64,000 bases of DNA from NCBI GenBank assembly GCA_019801415.1, contig JAHVJD010000005.1:1-64000 (forward strand), read 5' to 3'. Positions within the stretch are counted from its first letter, which is position 1. Each line of letters starts with the position of its first letter. The notes below the pieces were generated by a model. That model searched no databases. It was given only the letters and a program-made list of their open reading frames with translations, and was not told the DNA's origin. Position numbers and translations under genes: made by a program. Source of the stretch: Nocardioides marinus. GTDB taxonomy: Bacteria; Pseudomonadota; Alphaproteobacteria; Rhodobacterales; Rhodobacteraceae. Shown piece by piece: positions 27,020 to 34,924 of the stretch.

Positions 27020-27559
27020 ATGCTGGCGCGGCTGAACCGCCTGGTCGACGGGGTTTCCCGGATCACATCATGGGTGGCGCTGGGGTTCCTCGCCTTCATG
27101 ATGCTGGCCATCACAGTGGATGTGGTGGCCCGCGCCGCCCTGGGACGCTCTGTGCCCGGGCTGTTTGAAATGACGGAAATGTCCATGGTGATGGTGGTCT
27201 TCATGGGTCTGGGCGCAACCCTGCTTGATGACGGACACATCAGGGTCACCATGCTGACCGATGCGCTGCCCGGTCCGTTGTCGCGCGCAAGCACGGCCCT
27301 GGCCTGGCTGTTTGCCGCGCTGACCTTTCTGATGCTGGCCTGGCCCGCGACGCTTGAGGCGGCATATTCGTTTTCAATCCGGGAGTTCCGCTGGGGCTAT
27401 TTTCAGGTGCCGATCTGGTGGACAAAGATCGCGGTCGCCGCGGGGCTTTGGTTCGCTGCGCTGCAGGCCGCCCTGCACAGCCTGCAGATCGCGCTGAAGC
27501 AAACCGGAGCGCAGCTCGACACGCCCTCCACCGGTGCGCGGAACACGCGGCTGCACTAG
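27020..27559 (+). CDS. TRAP transporter small permease (DctQ family)
   Basis: A 179-residue membrane protein with four predicted helices and the family pattern FEMTEMSMVMVVFMGLGATL followed by DDGHIRVTM. It begins 4 bases after the binding protein stop and is followed after 70 bases by the large permease, so it is part of the same TRAP operon. The C-terminal 20 residues are hydrophilic and not conserved. Confidence 0.88.
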   Translation: MLARLNRLVDGVSRITSWVALGFLAFMMLAITVDVVARAALGRSVPGLFEMTEMSMVMVVFMGLGATLLDDGHIRVTMLTDALPGPLSRASTALAWLFAALTFLMLAWPATLEAAYSFSIREFRWGYFQVPIWWTKIAVAAGLWFAALQAALHSLQIALKQTGAQLDTPSTGARNTRLH

Positions 27560-27629
27560 CCGCCCGCGCCCGAATGGTCCCGGCGGATGCCTCCGGGACC
27601 GCGACTTTGCATTTCACAGGACATCGACA

Positions 27630-28946
27630 ATGGATGTGACACTCATCACCCTGCTCGCCGTCGGGCTGATCTTCTTCCTCATGGCCTTGGGCACCCCGGT
27701 CTTTGCGGCACTGGCCCTGTCGGGGGCTTTCGGCATCGTCATGGTGGAAAACCTGGGCTTCCTGCTCGCGCGGTTGAAGTCGTTTTCCTTCAGCCACACC
27801 GCCAGCTACGCGCTGACGGTCATTCCGCTCTTCATCCTCATGGGGGCCTTCGCCCATCATGCACAGGTCGGGAAACGGCTGTTCTATGTGGCAAATAAAT
27901 GGGTGGGGCACCTTCCGGGTGGGTTGGCGATGGCCAGCATCCTGACCTCCGCCGGCTTTGCCGCGACCTCCGGCTCCTCGGTGGCGACGGCGGCCACGGT
28001 CGGGGCGGTGGCCATTCCGGAGATGAAAGAAAAGGGTTACGATCCGCGCCTTTCGGCCGGGGCGGTGGCTGCCGGCGGCGTGCTGGGCGTGCTGATCCCG
28101 CCCTCTGTCCTGCTCATCTTCTATGCCGCGCTGACCGAGGTGTCGGCTGGCAAAATGCTGATCGCGGGCTTCGTTCCAGGAGTAATCACCACGGTCGCCT
28201 TCATGATCGGCGTGGCCGTGATCGGCCGCCGAGTTCAAACCCGCTCCACCCGTGCCCCCAAGGCAACCTGGGCAGAGCGGCTGTCGTCGACCACACAGGC
28301 CTGGCAGGTGCTGGTCCTGTTTTTGATCGTGCTCGGGGGCATATATCTCGGTCTCGTCACCCCGACCGAAGCCGGTGCGGTCGGCGCGCTTGCGGCCCTG
28401 CTGATGCTGGTTTTCGCCCAATCGGCACGCGGGCGTCTCGGCCATGCGCTCTCCGAGAGCTTCCGGTCTACCGCCACCACCACGGTGATGATCCTTTTCA
28501 CCATGATTGGCGCGGGCATCTTCAGCTTTTTCCTGACGCTGGTGCAGGTGCCGCAGATGATCGCCGGCGCCGTCACCGAAAGCGGTATTCCGCCCCATCT
28601 GATCGTCGCCGTTCTTCTGTTGCTTTACATCCCGCTCGGCATGTTTCTCGATGCCTTCTCAATGATGGTGATCACGCTGCCCATCGTGTTTCCCACTGTT
28701 TTAGGGCTGGGCTTCGATCCGATCTGGTTCGGTATCCTCTGCGTCAAAATGTGCGAAATCGGGCTGATCACCCCGCCCGTCGGCCTAAATTGCTTCGTGA
28801 TCGCTGGCATTGATCGAGATACCCCGCTGCCCGACGTGTTCCGGGGCGCGCTCTGGTTCGTGGCAATTGAGATGGTGACTGTAGCCCTTATCTTTGCCTT
28901 CCCCTCCATCATCACCTGGATGCCCGACACAATGATGACCCCGTAG
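27630..28946 (+). CDS. TRAP transporter large permease (DctM family)
   Basis: A 438-residue membrane protein. IPLFILMGAFAHHAQVGKRL, GGVLGVLIPPSVLLIFYAAL and GLITPPVGLNCFVIAGI are DctM signatures. The ATG at 27630 starts the first hydrophobic helix; an open frame reaching 96 bases upstream has no family sequence. It completes the importer of the thiolase/ligase cassette. A strong hairpin lies 25 bases after the stop. Confidence 0.9.
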   Translation: MDVTLITLLAVGLIFFLMALGTPVFAALALSGAFGIVMVENLGFLLARLKSFSFSHTASYALTVIPLFILMGAFAHHAQVGKRLFYVANKWVGHLPGGLAMASILTSAGFAATSGSSVATAATVGAVAIPEMKEKGYDPRLSAGAVAAGGVLGVLIPPSVLLIFYAALTEVSAGKMLIAGFVPGVITTVAFMIGVAVIGRRVQTRSTRAPKATWAERLSSTTQAWQVLVLFLIVLGGIYLGLVTPTEAGAVGALAALLMLVFAQSARGRLGHALSESFRSTATTTVMILFTMIGAGIFSFFLTLVQVPQMIAGAVTESGIPPHLIVAVLLLLYIPLGMFLDAFSMMVITLPIVFPTVLGLGFDPIWFGILCVKMCEIGLITPPVGLNCFVIAGIDRDTPLPDVFRGALWFVAIEMVTVALIFAFPSIITWMPDTMMTP

Positions 28947-28970
28947 CCGATGCGCCCTAAGAAGATGTTT

Positions 28971-29013
28971 GCCCCCTCTTTGCAGGTGCAACGCCACTCC
29001 TGCAAAGGGGGGC
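28971..29013 (+). terminator. Hairpin after the thiolase/TRAP operon
   Basis: GCCCCCTCTTTGCAGG (28971-28986) pairs with CCTGCAAAGGGGGGC (28999-29013) with one bulged base and a 12-base loop. It directly follows dctM and probably ends the transcript. There is no T-run, so termination may need Rho, or the hairpin may instead stabilise the 3' end. Confidence 0.55.
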
Positions 29014-29312
29014 TTCCATAGCGGGATGTGATCGCACTGACCTACCCTAGAAAAGGTGGCCAGCCTCACTCTGGAACGGTGGGGGGGTTAGCGCGCTGCT
29101 GAAAACACAAGATGCTAATGGTACTGATAGAGGTAATCGTCCTTGGCTTTGCACCGGAGGGCCCTGAAGAGGAGGTAGCTAGCACCCTTTTGAAAGAAAC
29201 CGACCATTTGGAACCACGGGCTACGCCAGTTTCGCCTAATTCCATGCAAAAAGCTCCTCCAACCCATTGACCTTTTGATCGCGGATGCGGGCGAGCTCTT
29301 AGCCCAGCCAAA

Positions 29313-29396
29313 GGCTGACAACCCCGCGATGCCGTTGCGCATGTCTGTGACGCCGAAGACAAGATACTCCCGAGCACCAGTTCCCGGGCCGATCAT
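29313..29396 (-). pseudogene. IS66-family TnpB remnant
   Basis: The minus-strand peptide MIGPGTGAREYLVFGVTD continuing MRNGIAGLSA is the N-terminus of the IS66-family TnpB (Orf2) protein. Family resemblance ends after 28 residues, where the full protein would run to about 115. The rest of the element is not visible, so this is a broken insertion sequence. It lies in an 870-base gene-poor gap (28947-29824). Confidence 0.7.
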
Positions 29397-29475
29397 GCTG
29401 CCTCCACTCCGTGGATCAGCGGGTTCGCCCCCCCTGCTTCCAGATCACTGGGAAACCGGAGGCACCGCCCGTTGA

Positions 29476-29661
29476 CCAGGCTCAGCTCAGCTTGAACGGA
29501 ACGGCTGGCAACCGGCAAAAACGCGCCCCCTCTGTCATCCTGCGAGAAAATTCTACCTCCGCATCCCCTCAAGATTGGAACGATTACCGGTAGAAACGGA
29601 AGAAAGACTGAAGCGTTTCTATGAAGAGCCAGAAATTGACTGGTATTACAACGACCAGTAA
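29476..29661 (+). pseudogene. C-terminal gene fragment, unrecognised
   Basis: An open frame of 61 codons without a start codon, ending in LKRFYEEPEIDWYYNDQ and a TAA stop. The composition looks like a real protein tail rather than random translation, but I cannot name the family. It is immediately followed by the short repeat that also occurs at 94-114. It is probably the end of a gene truncated by the IS66 element next to it. Confidence 0.35.
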
Positions 29662-29738
29662 GCGCGAGCCGGACCAGTCAGATCAGCCTTTCCACTACTA
29701 GACGCCACAATTTTTATTGTATGATAATTTAACACCAT

Positions 29739-29778
29739 TGATAATATCATTGACAGGTGCATTGATTCATCATACCAA
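29739..29778 (+). promoter_or_regulatory. Palindrome overlapping a promoter of the GntR/TTT operon
   Basis: TGATAATATCA (29739-29749) is a perfect palindrome that abuts TTGACA (29750-29755). Seventeen bases later TACCAA (29773-29778) could serve as a weak -10 box. A second TGATTCATCA-like site overlaps the spacer. The arrangement fits an autoregulated promoter controlled by the GntR protein encoded 47 bases downstream. Confidence 0.45.
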
Positions 29779-29824
29779 ACCAGCGACGTTGCGGACGTAA
29801 GCTGCAGTGTCGATGGAGGGTTCG

Positions 29825-30583
29825 GTGGACAGATCAATCAACAAAGCGTTGGAACGCGACAGCCTGAACAGGTCGGCTAAGGGATCCGAAATGTTGGAAA
29901 CTCTCGGGCGCCGCATCGTATCGGGTGAATACGCCGTCGGTGAAACCCTTCCGATCGAGGCTGAGCTGATTGAAGAATTTTCTGTCAGTCGCACCACACT
30001 TCGAGAGGCGATCAAGACACTTACCGCGCTGGGTCTCCTGGAGGTCCGGCCCAGGCATGGGACCCGCGTTCGTCCGCAACGTGAATGGACCTTGCTAAAC
30101 CGAGACGTGCTCCGCTGGATGCAGCCCGTTAACGGTTTCAACGTGGAGCTGTCGACGGCAATTGATGAAGCGCGCGAGGTTTTTGAACCCGCAGCCTGCG
30201 CCCTGGCCGCGGTCCGGGCTGACCGGAAAGAGATCACCCGTATCCGGTTGGCTTATGAAGCGATGGAGCAGGCCGCTGCAGAAGACGATGTTCCCGCAGC
30301 GATTCAAGCAGACAAGGAATTTCACCTGTCGATCCTCGCCGCGACCGGCAACCCCATACTGGAGGCCTTTGACACGGCTATCGATGCGGTTTTGGGGCAG
30401 CTCTTTCGCGCGGCTATCGAAGTCCACATGGAAAGTTTCCGCAAGAACCTAGTCAATCACCTGCGGGTTCTCGAGGCAATTGAGCAAGGCAAGCCGGAGG
30501 AGGCGCGCCAAGCAATGCTAGATATGATCAGCCTCACACGCCGCCACTTGAAGAATTACAAGATAATCCAACCAAACAGCTGA
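29825..30583 (+). CDS. GntR family regulator, FadR/FCD subfamily
   Basis: A 252-residue regulator (258 if the GTG at 29807 is used). I prefer the GTG at 29825, with GGAGGG four bases before it. The winged helix-turn-helix spans about 20-85 (ELIEEFSVSRTTLREAIKTLTALG) and the FCD domain about 105-240, with metal-ligand histidine in DKEFHLSILAATGN. It is 18 bases ahead of the TctC gene and is the first gene of the TTT operon. It resembles regulators of sugar-acid catabolism. Confidence 0.88.
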   Translation: MDRSINKALERDSLNRSAKGSEMLETLGRRIVSGEYAVGETLPIEAELIEEFSVSRTTLREAIKTLTALGLLEVRPRHGTRVRPQREWTLLNRDVLRWMQPVNGFNVELSTAIDEAREVFEPAACALAAVRADRKEITRIRLAYEAMEQAAAEDDVPAAIQADKEFHLSILAATGNPILEAFDTAIDAVLGQLFRAAIEVHMESFRKNLVNHLRVLEAIEQGKPEEARQAMLDMISLTRRHLKNYKIIQPNS

Positions 30584-30601
30584 AAATAAGGAGGAAATTT
30601 C

Positions 30602-31579
30602 ATGCTGAAGAACACCCTGCTGGCGATGGCCGCAGCGGTGGCCGCTACCGGTGCGGCCGCTGCAAATTACCCGGAAAAGCCCATCACTATGATTGTCCCT
30701 TGGAACGCTGGCGGCGGCACGGACGCCATCGCCCGCACCTTGGCCAGCGGCCTGGAAGAGGAGCTGGGTGTTCCGGTCGCTGTCGTGAACCGCTCCGGCG
30801 GAGCCGGTGTTGTCGGCCACAACGCGATGGTGACGGCCCCTAAGGATGGCTACACCATTGGATTCGCGACCGCCGAGATGCTGACCTACTATTGGACAGG
30901 CAATGCCGAATTCTCCGTGGATGATTTCACGCCGCTGGCGCTGGTAAACTTTGATCCTTCCGCGTTCCATGTCTCCGCTAGCAGTAGCTGGGAAAATCTG
31001 GACCAGGCGATTGCCGCGATCAAAGCAGAGCCTGAAGGGACCTACAAAATGTCCGGCACCGCTGTCGGCGCCGCCTATCATCTGGCATTCGCTGGTTTCC
31101 TGCAGCAACAGGGCGTCGACCCGCTGAAGGTCACGATGGTTCCGTCCCAAGGCGCAGCCCCCGGCTTTCAAGAGCTCGCGGCGGGCGGTGTGGAGATCAT
31201 CCCCTCGTCGCTGCCCGAAGGCAAAACAATGATGGACGCTGGCCTGTCCAAAGCGATCGCGGTCTTCGCCGATGATCGCAACGCGTCCTTCCCGGATGTC
31301 CCGACAGCGTCTGAGCAGACCGGAACGCCCTATGCGGCGGGCACCTGGCGCGGGCTTGTCGGCCCAGCTGACATGGATGCCGAGGCCGCGGAAAAACTGG
31401 AAGCGGCCGCGCAAGCTGTCTTTGAAAGCGAGAGCTTTCAAACCTTCATGACGCAGCAAGGCTTCGGCGCACAGTATCGCGGCGGTGATGACTTTGGCAC
31501 CTTTCTGAAGGCCACGCACCAAAGCATCGGAGAGGTGATGCAGTCCATCGGCCTGTCCCAACGCGCAGACAAGGGCTAA
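30602..31579 (+). CDS. tctC: TTT transporter binding protein (TctC/Bug family)
   Basis: A 325-residue binding protein with a short signal peptide (MLKNTLLAMAAAVAATGAAA). NYPEKPITMIVPWNAGGGTDAIAR is the TctC/Bug signature that forms the carboxylate-binding loops. It captures a carboxylated solute for the TctAB membrane pair that follows. AAGGAGG lies 5 to 6 bases before the ATG. Bug proteins usually bind di- or tricarboxylates, sugar acids or aromatic acids. Confidence 0.92.
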   Translation: MLKNTLLAMAAAVAATGAAAANYPEKPITMIVPWNAGGGTDAIARTLASGLEEELGVPVAVVNRSGGAGVVGHNAMVTAPKDGYTIGFATAEMLTYYWTGNAEFSVDDFTPLALVNFDPSAFHVSASSSWENLDQAIAAIKAEPEGTYKMSGTAVGAAYHLAFAGFLQQQGVDPLKVTMVPSQGAAPGFQELAAGGVEIIPSSLPEGKTMMDAGLSKAIAVFADDRNASFPDVPTASEQTGTPYAAGTWRGLVGPADMDAEAAEKLEAAAQAVFESESFQTFMTQQGFGAQYRGGDDFGTFLKATHQSIGEVMQSIGLSQRADKG

Positions 31580-31583
31580 GACG

Positions 31584-32066
31584 ATGCGGCTCCCTGATAC
31601 CTATACCGGATTGGCCGTTGCCTGTCTTGGCGGCTTCGTCGTGCTGCGGGCCACTGGCTTCCCGGAGCCGACGGGAGCCGCATCCCCACGGCTTTTCCCC
31701 TACATCATCGGCAGCGCCTTTCTTGTTCTGGGGCTAGCGATTGCGGCGCGCAGCCTATGCGCGCCTCAAGGCCGGGTCACCGACGCCTTCCGGCCGCTGG
31801 CAAACGACTGGCTGCGCAGGCCGCGGCACCTGCTGCGAGTGCTGCTGATCCCGGCAACCGTGGTTCTGTTCGGCCTCCTCTCCCCTGTTCTCGGGACCGT
31901 GCTGGTGGCGGTGTCCCTGATCTTCCTCAACGCCTTGGCCTGGCAGGAAAAGCCTGTGCCCGCCTTGGTTTCATCAGTGGTCATCTGCGTCACCGTCACC
32001 CTGTTCTTCACCAAGGTGATGCGCGTGCCGTTGCCGACCGGGCCGCTGCCTGGTCTCTGGTTCTGA
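31584..32066 (+). CDS. tctB: TTT transporter small permease (TctB family)
   Basis: A 160-residue membrane protein with four predicted helices and the TctB features GAASPRLFPYIIGSAFLVLG near the N-terminus and VTLFFTKVMRVPLPTGPLPG at the end. It starts 4 bases after tctC and ends 9 bases before tctA, a compact tctCBA arrangement. Confidence 0.9.
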   Translation: MRLPDTYTGLAVACLGGFVVLRATGFPEPTGAASPRLFPYIIGSAFLVLGLAIAARSLCAPQGRVTDAFRPLANDWLRRPRHLLRVLLIPATVVLFGLLSPVLGTVLVAVSLIFLNALAWQEKPVPALVSSVVICVTVTLFFTKVMRVPLPTGPLPGLWF

Positions 32067-32075
32067 GGTTCCGTC

Positions 32076-33575
32076 ATGGATGTTTTTCTCTCCTCGCTGG
32101 AAATGGTCCTGACGGTTCAGGTTCTTGGTGTCATCCTGCTTGGCGCTGTCTTCGGACTTTTCGTCGGCGCCACACCTGGTCTCAGCGCTACAATGGCTGT
32201 TGCCCTGCTGGTTCCGGTGACGTTCTTTCTCTCGCCGGTCGCTGCCATCGGCGCCATCGTGGCCTGTTCAGCCATGTCGATCTTTGCCGGCGACATTCCC
32301 GGCGCGCTGCTGAGGATCCCCGGCACCCCCGCCTCGGCGGCCTATATGCGGGAGCTCGACGCGCTGACCCAGAAGGGGCGCCTCGATCTATCTCTGGGCC
32401 TCTCGATGTGCGTCTCGGTCACCGGCGGGCTGATCGGCACCCTTGTTCTGGTGGTGGCCGCGCCGCAATTGGCCCGCATCGCTCTGAAGTTTTCCAGCTT
32501 TGAATATTTCTGGCTCGCCCTCCTCGGCCTGTCTTGCGCGACAATGGTTGCGGGGCGCGACCGGCTGAAGGGCATGGTGTCATTGCTGCTGGGCCTGGCG
32601 CTGACCATGGTCGGACTGGATGTTACCACCGGCCTGCCGCGCTATACCTTTGGCATCATCGACCTGCAGGCCGGTGTTTCGCTGATTGCCGTGATGATCG
32701 GGGCATTCGCGTTGGCCGAAATCCTGCGCACCGCCTCACGCGAGCTTAGCAGGCCGCAAAAACCGGCGACAGCAGGGCTGTCGATCCTCAAAGGCCAGTT
32801 CGGCAACCTGTGGCGGTTCAAGCTGCCTGTACTGCGCGGCAGCCTGATGGGCACCGTAATCGGCGCCCTGCCCGGCGCCGGCGCCGACATCGCCGCCTGG
32901 ATTGCCTTTGCGGTCAGCCAGCGGTTCTCCAAGGTCAGGCAGAACTACGGCAAAGGAGAGCCGGAAGCCATCGCGGGCTCGGCTTCCGCCAATAACGCCG
33001 CGCTGTCCGGCAGCTACGTGCCCGCGCTGGTGTTCGGGATCCCCGGCGACTCGATTACCGCGATCGTGGTGGGGGTTCTGGTCCTCAAGGGCATCCAGCC
33101 CGGCCCGATGGTGCTGCTGACCTCGCCGGATCTGGTGAATGCGATCTATATCGTGTTTGTCCTGGCCAACCTGCTGATCATCCCGCTGGGCCTGGCCGCG
33201 GTCATGGGCGGCCGCCATGTCCTGGGGCTGCGCCCCGGCCTTCTGTACCCCGCGATCCTCTTGATGTGCGTACTGGGCACCTTTGCCACCAACAATGCGC
33301 TGTTCGATCTGTGGACGCTGGCCGCCATCGGGGTGCTGGTCTGGATCATGGAAGCCAATGACTATCCCGCGGCGCCGATGGTGCTGGGCCTGGTGCTGGG
33401 CAAGATCGTCGAGGAAAGCTTCATGTCCAGCATGATCAAGGCCGACGGCAACCTGCTTGGCTTTTTCGAACGCCCCATCGCCGGAACTCTGGGGGTCATT
33501 ACGATCCTGGTCTGGCTGGTGCCCCTGCTGCTTTCACTGCGCGGCCGCCGTGTCGTGCGCTCTGAACTCTCATAA
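32076..33575 (+). CDS. tctA: TTT transporter large permease (TctA family)
   Basis: A 499-residue membrane protein with about 12 hydrophobic segments. FVGATPGLSATMAVALLVP and GALPGAGADIAAWIAFAVSQ are the two inverted-repeat pore motifs of TctA, and IAGSASANNAALSGSYVPAL follows. It forms the transport channel with TctB. The downstream cupin gene begins 21 bases later, so uptake and catabolism are cotranscribed. Confidence 0.93.
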   Translation: MDVFLSSLEMVLTVQVLGVILLGAVFGLFVGATPGLSATMAVALLVPVTFFLSPVAAIGAIVACSAMSIFAGDIPGALLRIPGTPASAAYMRELDALTQKGRLDLSLGLSMCVSVTGGLIGTLVLVVAAPQLARIALKFSSFEYFWLALLGLSCATMVAGRDRLKGMVSLLLGLALTMVGLDVTTGLPRYTFGIIDLQAGVSLIAVMIGAFALAEILRTASRELSRPQKPATAGLSILKGQFGNLWRFKLPVLRGSLMGTVIGALPGAGADIAAWIAFAVSQRFSKVRQNYGKGEPEAIAGSASANNAALSGSYVPALVFGIPGDSITAIVVGVLVLKGIQPGPMVLLTSPDLVNAIYIVFVLANLLIIPLGLAAVMGGRHVLGLRPGLLYPAILLMCVLGTFATNNALFDLWTLAAIGVLVWIMEANDYPAAPMVLGLVLGKIVEESFMSSMIKADGNLLGFFERPIAGTLGVITILVWLVPLLLSLRGRRVVRSELS

Positions 33576-33596
33576 CTCAACCAAAGGACTAGCCCC

Positions 33597-34136
33597 ATGC
33601 CTGTCGAAGCCGACAAGGTCGAAGACCGCAACGACGCACTGACACCCTATCAGCTACCGTTCCCGCAGGACGCCGCTGAAGAAATCGTCATCCCCGAAGC
33701 CATCGCGACCGACGAACGCATCTGGGTGCCGCAATCGGAAAACGTCTCCTTCCGCCCGCTGTGCCTGAACGCATCGCAAGGCTACTGGATGAACCTTCTG
33801 CGGGTGCGCAAATCCGGTGTGCTGTCGCGCCACCGCCACCCGCAGCCGGTGCATGGCTTTGTGCTGAAAGGGCGCTGGCACTATCTGGAGCACGACTGGG
33901 AAGCCCGCGAAGGCGGCTATGTTTACGAGCCTCCGGGCGAGACGCACACACTGGTCGTGCCCGATGACGTGACCGAAATGATCACCTACTTCCAGGTGAA
34001 CGGTGTCATGCTCTATGTTGACCCCTACGGCAAGACGATGGGCTACGAGGACGTCTTCAGCAAGATCGAGATGTGCCGCAACCACTACGAAGAAGTCGGC
34101 CTGGGCGCCGCCTACGTGGACCAGTTCATCCGATGA
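33597..34136 (+). CDS. Cupin, 2,4'-dihydroxyacetophenone dioxygenase-like
   Basis: A 179-residue single-domain cupin of the 2,4'-dihydroxyacetophenone dioxygenase-like group. Metal ligands are visible in SRHRHPQPVHGFVLKGRW and the second motif GETHTLVVPDDV. Such proteins bind Fe or Mn and act as dioxygenases, isomerases or sugar-acid binding enzymes. The gene sits between tctA and an SDR gene with an ATGA overlap to the latter. Dioxygenase activity is not certain; in a sugar-acid cassette an isomerase role is as plausible. Confidence 0.75.
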   Translation: MPVEADKVEDRNDALTPYQLPFPQDAAEEIVIPEAIATDERIWVPQSENVSFRPLCLNASQGYWMNLLRVRKSGVLSRHRHPQPVHGFVLKGRWHYLEHDWEAREGGYVYEPPGETHTLVVPDDVTEMITYFQVNGVMLYVDPYGKTMGYEDVFSKIEMCRNHYEEVGLGAAYVDQFIR

Positions 34137-34906
34137 CGGCCGGGTCTGAAAAAACCGGCGCCTGGGCGGCGCCCTTTCTTGACGGTCGGCGGGTGATGGT
34201 CACAGGCGGCTCGTCCGGTATCGGCCGTGGCATCGCCGAGGCCTTTGCGCGCGCGGGATCGCATGTCGTCGCCACGGGCGTCACCGGGCCCGAGGTCGAT
34301 GCGGCCACGGAATGGGCCGCCGCTGAGGGGCTGTCCTCCCGCCTGTCCTTCCGCCAGCTCGACGTCTGCGACAGCGACGCCGTGACCCGGGACATTGGCG
34401 GCATTGACGATCTGTTCGCCTTGGTCTGCTGCGCCGGGGTGATCCGGCGCGGTGACGAACTGTCGCCGGACGTCTTCGCCAAAGTGGTCGACGTGAACCT
34501 GAACGGAGCGATGCGCTGTGCCCACGCGGCAAAACCGGCGCTGGCAAAGACCGGCGGCTCGATCGTGATGACCGCATCCATGCTGTCATTTTTTGGCGGC
34601 GGTCTGGTGCCGGGCTATTCGGCCTCCAAGGGCGGCGTGGCCCAACTGACCAAATCCCTGGCTATCGCATGGGCAGCTGATGGCATTCGGGTGAATGCCA
34701 TTGCACCGGGATGGATCAAGACGCCGCTCACCGCGGCGCTGCAAGAGGATGAAAACCGCGCGCAGCCGATCCTGTCGCGCACCCCGATGAACCGCTGGGG
34801 CGAGCCCCAAGACCTCGCGGGTCCGGCAATGTTCCTGACCACGCCACTGGCGGGCTTCATGACTGGCACCGTGGTGCCCGTGGATGGCGGCTACGCGATC
34901 GCGTGA
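34133..34906 (+). CDS. Short-chain dehydrogenase/reductase
   Basis: A 257-residue classical SDR. The cofactor motif VTGGSSGIGRGIAEAFARAG, the catalytic Tyr and Lys in GYSASKGGV and the C-terminal MTGTVVPVDGGYAIA are present. It oxidises or reduces an alcohol/ketone with NAD(P). The ATG at 34133 overlaps the cupin stop. An upstream frame reaching 34073 reads through cupin sequence and is not used. It works in the same catabolic cassette as the following zinc dehydrogenase. Confidence 0.9.
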   Translation: MTAGSEKTGAWAAPFLDGRRVMVTGGSSGIGRGIAEAFARAGSHVVATGVTGPEVDAATEWAAAEGLSSRLSFRQLDVCDSDAVTRDIGGIDDLFALVCCAGVIRRGDELSPDVFAKVVDVNLNGAMRCAHAAKPALAKTGGSIVMTASMLSFFGGGLVPGYSASKGGVAQLTKSLAIAWAADGIRVNAIAPGWIKTPLTAALQEDENRAQPILSRTPMNRWGEPQDLAGPAMFLTTPLAGFMTGTVVPVDGGYAIA

Positions 34907-34924
34907 ACAATGAAAGATCCAAAT

